Of a DNA stretch of 64,000 nucleotides, positions 36,670 through 45,371 are shown in pieces. The DNA is from Methylobacterium durans (GTDB taxonomy: Bacteria > Pseudomonadota > Alphaproteobacteria > Rhizobiales > Beijerinckiaceae), in assembly GCF_003173715.1 (NCBI RefSeq), contig NZ_CP029550.1:5255501-5319500 (forward strand). The letters are read 5' to 3'. Position numbers and translations under genes: made by a program. How positions within the stretch are numbered: position 1 is the stretch's first letter; each line of letters starts with the position of its first letter. The notes beneath the pieces were generated by a model. That model saw nothing but the letters and a program-made list of their open reading frames with translations, made no database searches and was not told the DNA's origin.

Positions 36670-37395
36670 TCAGCGCGGCCGCGTGAAGCGGTAGAGTTCG
36701 GCGGGGCGGAAGGATGTCCCGGCCTCGCGGGTGCCCGTGGGGGCAAGCCAGCCGCGGTCGAGCATCCGGCGGCGGAAGGCCGGCTTGTTGAGCGGCGTGG
36801 CGAGGATGGCCTCGTGCACGTCCTGGAGCTGGCGCAGGGTGAACTGCTCGGGCAGCAGCGCGAAGCCGACATCCGAGTAGTCGAGCTTGCCCCGCAGACG
36901 CAGCACCGCGAGCGCGAGCATGTCGGCGTGGTCGAAGGCGAGGGGAAGGGTCTCCCCCCTGCGCGAGAGGGCCGAGATCGGCCCTCCGGTCTCACCGGTC
37001 CAGGGCACGTCGAGAGTGGCCACCATGAGGTCCGGCTGGCCCTCCAGCGCATCGGCGAAGGTCTGCTCCGGCAGGAGCGCAAGATGGGCGACGGAGACGA
37101 TGCGCATGCGCGGGTCGCGGTCGAGCGCTCCAAATGTGTAGAGCTGCTCCAGATAGGTCTGGGCGATGCCGGCCTTCTCGCGCAGCACGCGCTCGGCTGC
37201 CGCGTCGAGGGTTTCGTCGAGGCCGACGAAGCCGCCGGGCAGCGCCCATCGGCCGGCATGCGGGTGCCGGGTGCGCTTCAGCAGCAGGGCAGCGGGACGG
37301 CCGTCGCGCAATCCGAGAAGAACGAGGTCCACGGCCAGCGCCGGACGTGGGTAGGCAGCTGGATCATAGTCGGCCAGGAAGTCGGTTTTGCTCAT
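36670..37395 (-). CDS. NrtR-like regulator: Nudix domain plus C-terminal winged helix
   Basis: 241 residues. The Nudix domain occupies about residues 18-150, with TRHPHAGRWALPGGFVGLDE opening the Nudix box. The box should read G-x5-E-x7-R-E-U-x-E-E-x-G-U; here the last part is R-V-L-R-E-K-A-G-I, so two of the three metal-binding glutamates are Val and Lys. The C-terminal part, LDYSDVGFALLPEQFTLRQL followed by QDVHEAI and a NKPAFRRRMLDRGWL segment, is the NrtR winged helix. NrtR proteins are catalytically weak Nudix repressors of NAD metabolism that respond to ADP-ribose. An NAD kinase-like gene in the same operon fits. A candidate operator lies 20 bases upstream. Confidence 0.88.
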   Translation of the reverse strand: MSKTDFLADYDPAAYPRPALAVDLVLLGLRDGRPAALLLKRTRHPHAGRWALPGGFVGLDETLDAAAERVLREKAGIAQTYLEQLYTFGALDRDPRMRIVSVAHLALLPEQTFADALEGQPDLMVATLDVPWTGETGGPISALSRRGETLPLAFDHADMLALAVLRLRGKLDYSDVGFALLPEQFTLRQLQDVHEAILATPLNKPAFRRRMLDRGWLAPTGTREAGTSFRPAELYRFTRPR

Positions 37396-37898
37396 GCTGC
37401 AGTCTTATGTTCTATTTGCATTTAAGTAAAGCGCATTTTGCGCATATGCCGGGTGCGAAGCTCGCGCGTTCTGGGTCGGCGCGGGCGTGCCAGACTTCGG
37501 ACCCCGCTTGGGCAGAGCCGAGCGGCGACCAGGGCTGCTTCGCAACCGGAGCTGTCTGCATCACCGCAAGCTTTGCCGTGACGGCACGGCCAACCCATGG
37601 AGTTCGGATGTCCGTGATCGCCCAGCATCGCCGGCAGGCTGAGCAATGGCCTGTCGAGGTCGGCTTACGCGCCTGCGAGGTCAGCGTGCTCGCCGCCCTC
37701 TTCCGCAGTCGCGACTGCTGCAGAAGTCTGGCTCTCGGAGCGAAGCCAAAAAATACAGCGACAACAACCCAAGTGTAATTCGCAGAGCTTGGTCCGCAAA
37801 ATACAGAATCTTCCACAGCAAGTTGACCGCGTCGGCTATCCCTTCGGCTTCCGATCTGCTTCGAACTACGTAGGAAGTGGAAATCTGGAGGCGGAAGG
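37396..37898. other. Promoter region of the NrtR-like operon and gene-free stretch
   Basis: About 500 bases between divergent genes. The first 50 hold the candidate operator and a GCGCATTTTGCGC palindrome (37431-37443). The rest has no recognisable gene. Confidence 0.5.
37415..37430 (-). promoter_or_regulatory. Candidate NrtR-type operator (imperfect palindrome)
   Basis: TTTGCATTTAAGTAAA reads TTTACTTAAATGCAAA on the other strand, so 10 of 16 positions are symmetric. It ends 20 bases upstream of the regulator start codon, where an autorepressor would bind. A second palindrome, GCGCATTTTGCGC, follows directly at 37431-37443. NrtR sites differ widely between lineages, so this is a positional and symmetry argument only. 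Confidence 0.4.
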
Positions 37899-38228
37899 GT
37901 GACGCAGACGATCGGTGACACCTCGCGCATGTCAGAGGTCGTTCGGCTCGCCGGCGAACTTTCGAACCGCGTCCTCGATGCCCAGATCATGAAGCGGCCG
38001 ATCCGCGAGGATGAGGTAAGGGCGCTCATCGACGCCGCCGGCCTGCTAGAGGAGCATGCCGTTCCCTGGCCGCCCCTGATGTTGCAGGTTCTTCGCAGGA
38101 TTCACGACGAGGCCGGTGCCGGCGCAAGCGGCGAGGCGGAGCCTGCCGCCGATTCCGGCCCGCAGGAAACCCCGACGGCCAAAGGCCTCTTCCGGTTTCT
38201 CAGCCCCCTTCGCGTTCGAAGGGCCTAG
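37899..38228 (+). CDS. Small unknown soluble protein
   Basis: 109 residues from GTG 37899 with GGAGGCGGAAGG just upstream; ATG 37929 is an alternative. Residues 12-75 look like a compact helical domain (MSEVVRLAGELSNRVLDAQI, DEVRALIDAAGLLEEH, PPLMLQVLRRIHDEAG), followed by a low-complexity tail ending in a basic segment. No family recognised. It is divergent from the NrtR-like operon. Confidence 0.6.
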   Translation: MTQTIGDTSRMSEVVRLAGELSNRVLDAQIMKRPIREDEVRALIDAAGLLEEHAVPWPPLMLQVLRRIHDEAGAGASGEAEPAADSGPQETPTAKGLFRFLSPLRVRRA

Positions 38229-38432
38229 TTGTCTTCGACAGGTTCTGATCGAGCGGATCGCCTGGATAACGGCAGGCCGGACCTCGGTCAGGCGATCGCC
38301 CGGCCCGCCGTAGCGCGCGGGCTGGGGGTCGCCCGACCAAGGCCCTTCAACCTGCCGCGGGCTCGTTGATGCCATCTGACGATCGGGGCAGCCCGAACCT
38401 TACGCTCGGCTCCTCACCGGACGCCCCTCTCT

Positions 38433-40589
38433 CTAGAAACGGCCCGCAAGCGTCAGGCGGACGGCCGTCGGCTCGACGGGGTGGAAGTGTCGATCGGCGA
38501 CGCCCTCGGTCGGCTCGCCGGGTAGGCGCGATGTGTAGAAGTAGGTGATCTGGTCGGCCTTGGCGTTCGTCAGGTTCAGGACGTCGAGCGACAGGCTCAC
38601 CCCGGCCTCGAACGTGTAGCCGACCCGGCCGTTGAGGAGGGCGGTGGGCTTGGAGCGCGCCGAGTTGTCCTCGATCAGCGGGCGCGGTCCGAAATAGCGG
38701 AACCGCAGGGATCCGAACCAGCCCGTGCCCTCTCCGAACGTGATCCCGGCCGAGGCGATCGTGGTCGGCGCGTCGGGCACGCGATTGCCGGCCGGATTGC
38801 GGTCCGAGAAGCGGGCGTTCGTGACCGTCAGGTCGCCCTCCAGCGTGAGCCAGGGTGCGAGGGCGTAGCGGTTCGTCCACTCGATGCCGAAGCGGCGCGT
38901 CGGACGGCTCGGCTCGGTGGTGCCGGTATCGCCCTGGAACAGGTTCTCGGAGGCGAAGTCGAGCTGGAAGAGCGCGAGCGACGTCTCGAGCCCAGGGAGC
39001 GAGCGATTGCGGATGCCGATCTCGGATCCCGTCGAGGGCACCAGGAAGGGCGAGCGGGCGATGTTGAAGAGGGGGCTCGCCGGATCGACCGTCGCGACGA
39101 CGCCGCGCACGTCGTTCGAGTGGAAGCCGCCGCCGTAATTCACGTAGAGCTCGGTGTCGAACCAGGGACCCAGCACGAGGCCGAGCTTCGGATTGACGAT
39201 GCCGTCCCGCGCCCGGCCCGAGTTGGCCGGTGTGTCGGAGACAACGTCGGCGTAGTAGCCGTCCGCGCGGAAGCCGACGCTGGTGCGTAGCCAGTCGGTC
39301 CAGCGCACCCGGTTCTCGTAGTAGAAGGCGGCACTCGCCTCCAGCACCCGGTCGTCAAGCACGGTCGAGCGGTACAGTCGGTTCGTGGTGTTGAAGAGGC
39401 CGACGCGGATCGAGTCCGTCCGGGTCTGGACCCCGATCTCGTTCTCCATGGGCAGGCCGAACAGGGCGCCCTGGAATGTGTGGGAGACCTCGCCGCCGCC
39501 GAGAACCCGATTGTCGTGCTGGCGGAACTGGTCGCCGTTCACTGGATCGTTGAGGAAGTAGGTGAAGTCGTTCCAGAGGTTCATCCCGTAGCGGATCACG
39601 TAGGTGTTCGCGCGGGTGATGCCGGTCTCGTCCGTGCCGCTCCAGCGCCCGGACAGCGAGAATCGGCCCGTGTCGCCGCCGTCGGTCGGGTTCAGCGTGT
39701 CGAAGCGTCCGATCAGGCCTCCGCTGACGGCCCGCTCCGGGATCTGGTTGGTGGCGTTCCATCTTGCCCAGTAGGCCATCCCGGTGAGCGCGAAGCCGTC
39801 GGTGGCGGTGCCCTGGCTGTAGCGGAGGACGCCGTTGAGCTTGCGCAACCGGTCCGGCTCGGCCCAGGGACCATCGTAGACCTGCGCCTCGCCGGCCACG
39901 AGGAGGTGGCCTGCGCCGAGCGGCGCGGAGCCGATCGTGAGCGCGCGCTTGTAGCCGAACGACCCGATCGAGGTGAGCGCGAGGTTCTTCTCGACGCTGT
40001 CGAGGTAGTCGATGCGCACCGAGCCGGCCGAAGCGAAGTCGCCGTCGCGGACGAAGTAGGGCCCCTTGTGGAACTCGACCGCGCCGACGAGTTCGGGGAT
40101 CAGGAAGTTGATGTCGGCGTAGCCCTGGGCGTGGGCGTTCGTGCGCATATTGACCGGCATGCCATCGACCGTGATGGCGATGTCGCTGCCGTGATCGAGG
40201 TTGAAGCCGCGCAGGAAAAACTGGTTGGCCTTGCCCTCGCCCGAGTGCTGCGTGACGATGAGGCCGGGCACCGCCTCCAGCACCTCGCCGGGGCGGGTCA
40301 CGGGACGGTTGTTGACCTGCGCCCCCGTGATCACGCCGGCGCTGGCGGAGTCGACGCGCGGGAGAGGGCCCCCGATCCCCGTCACACCACCGACGTAGCC
40401 GGCACTGGCAACCGGACCGGACGTGCTCACCATCGGTGTTTCCGCGGTCACCGAGATCTCGGCAAGGCTCGCCTCGTCGCCCGCCGACGGATTCGCCGGC
40501 CGGGCCCAGGCGACATCGGATGCGAGCCAAGCCGCACAGGCCAGGATTGTCACGGTTCTGGGGATCGGGCGACGAGCAGCTTCGGACAC
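38433..40589 (-). CDS. TonB-dependent outer-membrane receptor under a B12 riboswitch
   Basis: 718 residues with a signal peptide (ends about VAWA), a possible TonB box E-I-S-V-T-A-E at about 44-50, a plug domain with RPGEVLEAVPGLIVTQHSGE and FFLRGFNLDHGSDIAITVDG, and a beta-barrel ending in L-T-L-A-G-R-F with terminal Phe. The leader carries a cobalamin riboswitch, so expression should fall when B12 is plentiful. That points to uptake of cobalamin, a corrinoid or cobalt. The plug differs from classical BtuB, so substrate is inferred only from regulation. No other cobalamin gene is in the window. Confidence 0.9.
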   Translation of the reverse strand: MSEAARRPIPRTVTILACAAWLASDVAWARPANPSAGDEASLAEISVTAETPMVSTSGPVASAGYVGGVTGIGGPLPRVDSASAGVITGAQVNNRPVTRPGEVLEAVPGLIVTQHSGEGKANQFFLRGFNLDHGSDIAITVDGMPVNMRTNAHAQGYADINFLIPELVGAVEFHKGPYFVRDGDFASAGSVRIDYLDSVEKNLALTSIGSFGYKRALTIGSAPLGAGHLLVAGEAQVYDGPWAEPDRLRKLNGVLRYSQGTATDGFALTGMAYWARWNATNQIPERAVSGGLIGRFDTLNPTDGGDTGRFSLSGRWSGTDETGITRANTYVIRYGMNLWNDFTYFLNDPVNGDQFRQHDNRVLGGGEVSHTFQGALFGLPMENEIGVQTRTDSIRVGLFNTTNRLYRSTVLDDRVLEASAAFYYENRVRWTDWLRTSVGFRADGYYADVVSDTPANSGRARDGIVNPKLGLVLGPWFDTELYVNYGGGFHSNDVRGVVATVDPASPLFNIARSPFLVPSTGSEIGIRNRSLPGLETSLALFQLDFASENLFQGDTGTTEPSRPTRRFGIEWTNRYALAPWLTLEGDLTVTNARFSDRNPAGNRVPDAPTTIASAGITFGEGTGWFGSLRFRYFGPRPLIEDNSARSKPTALLNGRVGYTFEAGVSLSLDVLNLTNAKADQITYFYTSRLPGEPTEGVADRHFHPVEPTAVRLTLAGRF

Positions 40590-40717
40590 GGGGCCTCGGG
40601 CAACGGCAGTGGCACGTCACCGCGAACGAGGCCTCGGTCGCCGCCTCCGCTCGGGATTGGCAGCGCTTCGACACCCGTCAGGACACCCCGCCCGACGCGT
40701 TTCGCGTGTGACCACGG

Positions 40718-40890
40718 CTGACGGCAGGTCTCCTGGCTCGCGGGTCGCCGCCCTCGCACCGTCTTCCCGGGGCAGACCCCAGTGACATGGTGGTGAAGGA
40801 CTCGCCGCTCACAGTTGCGGGGGCAGCCGCGGCCTCGGGGCGAACCCTCACCGCGTTCCCTTTTGATCCCCGAAGGGAACCGTCGAGATC
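40718..40890 (-). promoter_or_regulatory. Cobalamin riboswitch
   Basis: Read on the minus strand, it starts with a GGTTCCCTTCGGGGATCAAA-type P2 arm (complement of about 40857-40885). It contains GCCCCCGCAACTGTGAGCGG with the following GAGTCC, a C-A-C-T-G-G core, CGGGAAGACGG, and ends in the B12 box GAGCCAGGAGACCTGCCGTC. These are the conserved blocks of the AdoCbl riboswitch in order and spacing. It lies 129 bases upstream of the TonB receptor start, the usual distance for control of translation or termination. Confidence 0.95.
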
Positions 40891-41175
40891 TAGCTATGCG
40901 GCCGGCTCCGTGAGCGTCAACGGAACTTCGCGCAGCCCTGTCGATGTGTGATCTGGCAGCAACAGCGGGTCCAGCGGGGCGCGCGTCTGCGCCGGATCGC
41001 CTCCAATGGGCGGCTGTTGAAGCCGACAGGCTCGACGGAGGCGTAGCCGTCCATCATCTCGCAAGGGTGCACGAGGGCTGCGAGCCGGGCCACTGCCAAA
41101 GCCGCTTGGGAGACGCGGCTCGCATCGCCTCTCGGGCGGCGATAGGCGCGAAGCGCAAGCTGCCGACGCATCCAC

Positions 41176-44100
41176 CTAGACAACAAACGTGCTACATGCC
41201 GCTTGGAGCTGCGCTTCGCTGACACCTTCGAGCGTGATCGAGAGTCCCTTGAGGCTGATCACGGCGTCCCCGCACCCATCGTCGCTCGTGATTGCCAGGA
41301 CATCCGCAGCGTCGAACAGCCCCAGCCCCCGCACGTCGAGCCGATCCGCGCCAGGATTGAAATCGATGATGGTATCCCGGCCCTCATCCGCCGGATCGAA
41401 TACGAACGTGTCCGCATCCGAGCCGCCACTAAGCTTGTCGTTGCCCGAACCACCGCGCAGGATGTCTACCCCATCGCCGCCTGTCACCACGTCGTTGCCA
41501 GCGCCGCCGTCGAGGCGATCGTCTCCGTCTCCACCGTAGAGACGATTGTCTGCGCGGTCCCCGGTCAGATTGTCGGCCGAGTCCGAGCCGATGATGTTTT
41601 CGACGCCGCTGATCAGGTCACCCTGCGCATAGCCGCCGAGGCCCGCGATGGGCTGCAGCACGATGCCGAGATCGATGGTCACGCCCTCTGAGGCGTCGCT
41701 GAACACGATGGTGTCGTCTCCGTCTCCGCCATCGATCATGCTGGGATCGGCGCCGGGCACGAGTCGGTCGTCGCCGGGGCCACCGGACAGGAAGTCCTTG
41801 CCGGCGCGCCCCTCGATGACGTCGTCGCCTGCGCCGCCGATCAGATTGTCGTCGCCGCCGTTGCCACGGAGCGCGTCATCACCATCCTCGCCGTAGGCAA
41901 AGACTCCGAGCGGGCCCGCTCCGGCCCTGAGGACGTCGTTGCCGTTGCCGCCGTGCAGGGCATCGAGCCCCACGCCACCCTCCAGGGTATCGTCCCCATC
42001 CTCGCCGTAGAGCGTGTGGTCACCGGCCGTGACCACGATCGTGTTGTCATGCGCGTTGCCGACGAGAACCAGGGCCGCCCCAGCCGTGGTCGGAGGGCCA
42101 TCTTGTTCGTAGGTTCGATCCTCCGGGCCAAGTTCGATCGTCTCCGCAACTTTGAAGGCGGCGAAGTGCAGATGATCGAGCCCGGTGTTCCGCATGATGA
42201 TGTCGGAGAAATGCTGAGAGCCGATGTCGGCGAGGAGCAGCGGCGCATCCTTGAGCTGGTTGAAGTAGTAGAAGCGGTCACCTTCCTGCAGCCGGTCGAG
42301 CTGCTCCTGGAAGATCCACGTGAAGGTCGAGCCCATCTGGCTCGCACCGACCGGCTTCTCCGCGAGGCCGCCGACGAATAGGTCGACATCCTGGACGTGG
42401 ATGTCCTCCTCGCCATAGGCAGCCTTGAAGAGCGTCAGCAGTTCGGCCTGCTCCTCCGGTGTGCCGCGCAAATTGGCCCCGAACGCGGCCCAGGTGTCGT
42501 AGGGTTTGAGGCTGGGCACCGTCTCGGGCTGAGTTGCTGCGTAGTTCGACGCTTGATGAGCCTGGTCGATCAGGCTGCCGTTCTCGCTCACGTAGCGCCG
42601 GAAGGCATCGAGGGTCGGCACCCCGACGTCACGGCCACGCTCGATGTTGGCTGCGTAGAGATCGAGCGGCAGCCCCAGTAGCTTGCTGCGGATCACCTCG
42701 ACGATCTGCTCGTCGATCCGCTGATGCGCGGCCTGGACCTCGCCTGCGATGATCGCGGCCGCACCGCCAACCCCGCCGGTGAGCGGATCCCGGCCATCGA
42801 ACATGGCCGGGTTCAGGAAGGCCGAGAACAGGGGCACGTCCTGTGTCTGGCCGTCGACATCCGTGAACGGGATGGTCTCGTTGATCATGGAATGGCCGAC
42901 GCGATACATCGCGCCCGCGAATTCCTCCGAGATGCCGGGATTCACGTTCGGGTTGTACCCGCCGAAACCGTGCGACGGGCCAGGGATGCCGCCAGACATC
43001 CCGTCCGCGAATTCGGTGAACACGGTGCGCTGATACTCGGCCGTCGTGACGATCTTGGCGGCCTGGAAGATCTGCTCCGCGGTCCAATCCGGATGCAGCG
43101 CCCAGATCTGCTCGGCTTCGAAATTGTGCTCGCGGTGCCAGACCGTATGGACCGCCGTGATCGCCACGTTCTCGTCGGCGCGGTGATCTCCGGCAATGTG
43201 GTAGGAAAGCAGGTTCTTCAGATCGAATGTCGGGTTCGGGGTGCGGCCGTCCGGACCGAACGGGGAGGCGAGCGCGTCATTCTTGTCGCCCAGCATGATC
43301 GTCTGCTCAGCGTCGCCGATATTCCGGAAATCGACGAAGCCCGGCAATGTGGTGAGTCGGCTCCAAGCGTCGATGTTCGTAATCTTCTTTGCAGCTACGT
43401 CGGTCAACAGCTGATCGATGGCGTCCCTCGCGAGGCCATTGTTGACCAGAACATCCGCATAGCTGGGGAGGCTGCCTCGGGTGACCCCGTCCGGCCCCAA
43501 CTCTTCGGCTCCATCGAGCAGGCGGTGAGTTTTCACCCAGCCGCCGTGGCCATCCGGAATGAGATCTCCGGCCGCGGTGCGCGCACTCTCGCGCAACAGG
43601 TCCGCCATCTTCGGCTCGGATCCGTAGGTCTGGCTCTGGTCGACGAACGGCGCTGTCTTGTTGAGATGCGCGGTCCCGGTGCTGTTGTTCATCACAGGCG
43701 TGCCGTCGGCATCCCGTTCGACAGTCCCGTTTTCTGGCTCGAAGCGCCCTGCTCGGCTGCCGGTCAGGAACTCGAATTCCGGCGGAGGGGAATCCCCCAA
43801 CTGCGCGAGGAGGGCGTCGGTCGCATCGATCCGAGCCGGGGGGAGCCCCTCGGCTTCGCGAAGCGCATCGAGGCGGACCTGGGCAGCCGACAGCTGATCA
43901 TTCGCGTCGCCGATGGGAACCAGATCAGGGCCGCCACCACGGGCGTAGAAATCCAATCCATGATCGAAGAACTGGCCGAAGGACATCAGGAGAAGGTTGC
44001 CGCCGAAGCTGTTGGGCAGGCTGATCGTGTTGCCGTTGGCATCGAGGGTTTGCTGGCCGATCAAGTCGCTGACCAGCCGTGGGTTCGGGAGGAGGGACGT

Positions 44101-44376
44101 CCCGTCGATGGAGGTGACGCGCACCGCATTGGGGCTTGCCTGGGTATCCATTTGCTCGAACTGAGCAGGGGTCAGCCGCAGGAATAGCTGACCGGCTGCG
44201 CCCCAGAACTCTCGACCGGGCGTGAGGTTGTTCTCAAACCCGTTGACGTTGCGGTGCAGGGTCGGATCACTCGCTTGCGTCAGCAGCAAGTCCAGGTCTT
44301 GCGGTCGGAGTTCGATATGCCTCGAACCTGCCGCGAGCGGATGATGCGTCGGACGACCGTCTGAATGCGATTCCAT
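41176..44376 (-). CDS. Secreted animal-type haem peroxidase fused to RTX calcium-binding repeats
   Basis: 1,066 residues from ATG 44376 (GGAGG seven bases upstream; a GTG at 44400 is the alternative). The animal haem peroxidase domain covers about residues 70-620: distal motif MSFGQFFDHGLDF, HTVWHREHNFEAEQ, and proximal-His region YRVGHSMINETIPF. From about 760 onward there are roughly a dozen RTX nonapeptides (GGxGxDxxx; for example LYGGDGDDRLDGGAGNDVVT), a block break at about 900, and a C-terminal L-E-G-V-S-type end. There is no signal peptide, so type I secretion is expected; no type I secretion genes are in the window. Confidence 0.9.
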   Translation of the reverse strand: MESHSDGRPTHHPLAAGSRHIELRPQDLDLLLTQASDPTLHRNVNGFENNLTPGREFWGAAGQLFLRLTPAQFEQMDTQASPNAVRVTSIDGTSLLPNPRLVSDLIGQQTLDANGNTISLPNSFGGNLLLMSFGQFFDHGLDFYARGGGPDLVPIGDANDQLSAAQVRLDALREAEGLPPARIDATDALLAQLGDSPPPEFEFLTGSRAGRFEPENGTVERDADGTPVMNNSTGTAHLNKTAPFVDQSQTYGSEPKMADLLRESARTAAGDLIPDGHGGWVKTHRLLDGAEELGPDGVTRGSLPSYADVLVNNGLARDAIDQLLTDVAAKKITNIDAWSRLTTLPGFVDFRNIGDAEQTIMLGDKNDALASPFGPDGRTPNPTFDLKNLLSYHIAGDHRADENVAITAVHTVWHREHNFEAEQIWALHPDWTAEQIFQAAKIVTTAEYQRTVFTEFADGMSGGIPGPSHGFGGYNPNVNPGISEEFAGAMYRVGHSMINETIPFTDVDGQTQDVPLFSAFLNPAMFDGRDPLTGGVGGAAAIIAGEVQAAHQRIDEQIVEVIRSKLLGLPLDLYAANIERGRDVGVPTLDAFRRYVSENGSLIDQAHQASNYAATQPETVPSLKPYDTWAAFGANLRGTPEEQAELLTLFKAAYGEEDIHVQDVDLFVGGLAEKPVGASQMGSTFTWIFQEQLDRLQEGDRFYYFNQLKDAPLLLADIGSQHFSDIIMRNTGLDHLHFAAFKVAETIELGPEDRTYEQDGPPTTAGAALVLVGNAHDNTIVVTAGDHTLYGEDGDDTLEGGVGLDALHGGNGNDVLRAGAGPLGVFAYGEDGDDALRGNGGDDNLIGGAGDDVIEGRAGKDFLSGGPGDDRLVPGADPSMIDGGDGDDTIVFSDASEGVTIDLGIVLQPIAGLGGYAQGDLISGVENIIGSDSADNLTGDRADNRLYGGDGDDRLDGGAGNDVVTGGDGVDILRGGSGNDKLSGGSDADTFVFDPADEGRDTIIDFNPGADRLDVRGLGLFDAADVLAITSDDGCGDAVISLKGLSITLEGVSEAQLQAACSTFVV

Positions 44377-44400
44377 CCCATCGCCTCCGATCCTGATCAC

Positions 44401-45371
44401 CGAATTGCACGGATGCAGCCCGCGCTGCTGCCGCCCGGCTCCTTCACGGTGGCCGGCTCGCGGCGCCCCAACTCAAGCCTCGACGACGAGCCCGCGCCCT
44501 GTCGCCCTCGATCGCAGCCGGGATGTGGTGACGGTCTTGGCTACGCGTACGGGCGACTGTCCAACAGGGCGCCAAGCCGGCAAGTAACCCGACCCGGCGC
44601 GCCCCTCGCGCTCGCCGCGTCCAAGTCGGCACCGAAAAGAAGACCCGGATTAGGAAAACTATATTAGCCGATGTAGGGGCGGAGCGCATGGGCCAGATCG
44701 CTGCCGATGCGCCTGCATTTGTTAAGGCGGCGCAGAATTTACTGAATTTAAACTGGATTAATTTTTATAGACGAAGCAATATATGTGCCGTAGCAGATAT
44801 TTTGAGATTTAACATCTGTTCAGAGGCAAATTCATGGTCGCTATTCGTGGATTAATTGCATCTTCATCTTTCGACGAACTATCGCCTGACTTGGGTACTC
44901 AAGACCGTTCGCGCCCGATCCATCCTCGTTTATGCCAAAGCCGACATCGCAAGAATCCTCTGCGACCGCGCCCGGATTCCGCGCCGGTTCGATAAGCCTT
45001 CCCCCAATCCTAGGGTTCAGACGTGGCATTCGCGTGAGGCGATGCCTGCGTCGGCAAATTCAGTTCGCGCGCTAACGTAGCTCCTCTCCGACATCCTGAC
45101 CCACGTCCTGGAAGACGACTCAAGGGGCGTGGCCGTCATCTGTGGCTTCGATGAATAGGCTGCTCTCTCGAAATGGCAGGCCGGAGACGCTTCGTCGTGG
45201 CTCACGCAAGCGGGAGGGGAAGAACCGCCGCCGGTACTCAGGTCGAGGATGAGGTCGCCGGACGTGAATCCGGCGACCGAGTCGAGGATCCGCCGGGCGC
45301 CAGCGCGGCTGCGAACAGCCGCCGCAGGACGTCACCGGGGGAAGTCGCTGCGCTCGGTCACGGCGCTGGCC
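44401..45371. other. Long gene-poor stretch with an AT-rich patch
   Basis: About 970 bases. From roughly 44,640 to 44,880 the base composition drops sharply in GC (runs such as TTTACTGAATTTAAACTGGA), unlike the flanks. No frame in it has a ribosome site or known product. It may carry the peroxidase gene promoter, or be a remnant of transferred DNA. Confidence 0.4.

Noticed and set aside
42724..44187. 487-codon plus-strand frame opposite the peroxidase-RTX gene
   Set aside because: Antisense shadow of a gene with strong motifs on the minus strand.
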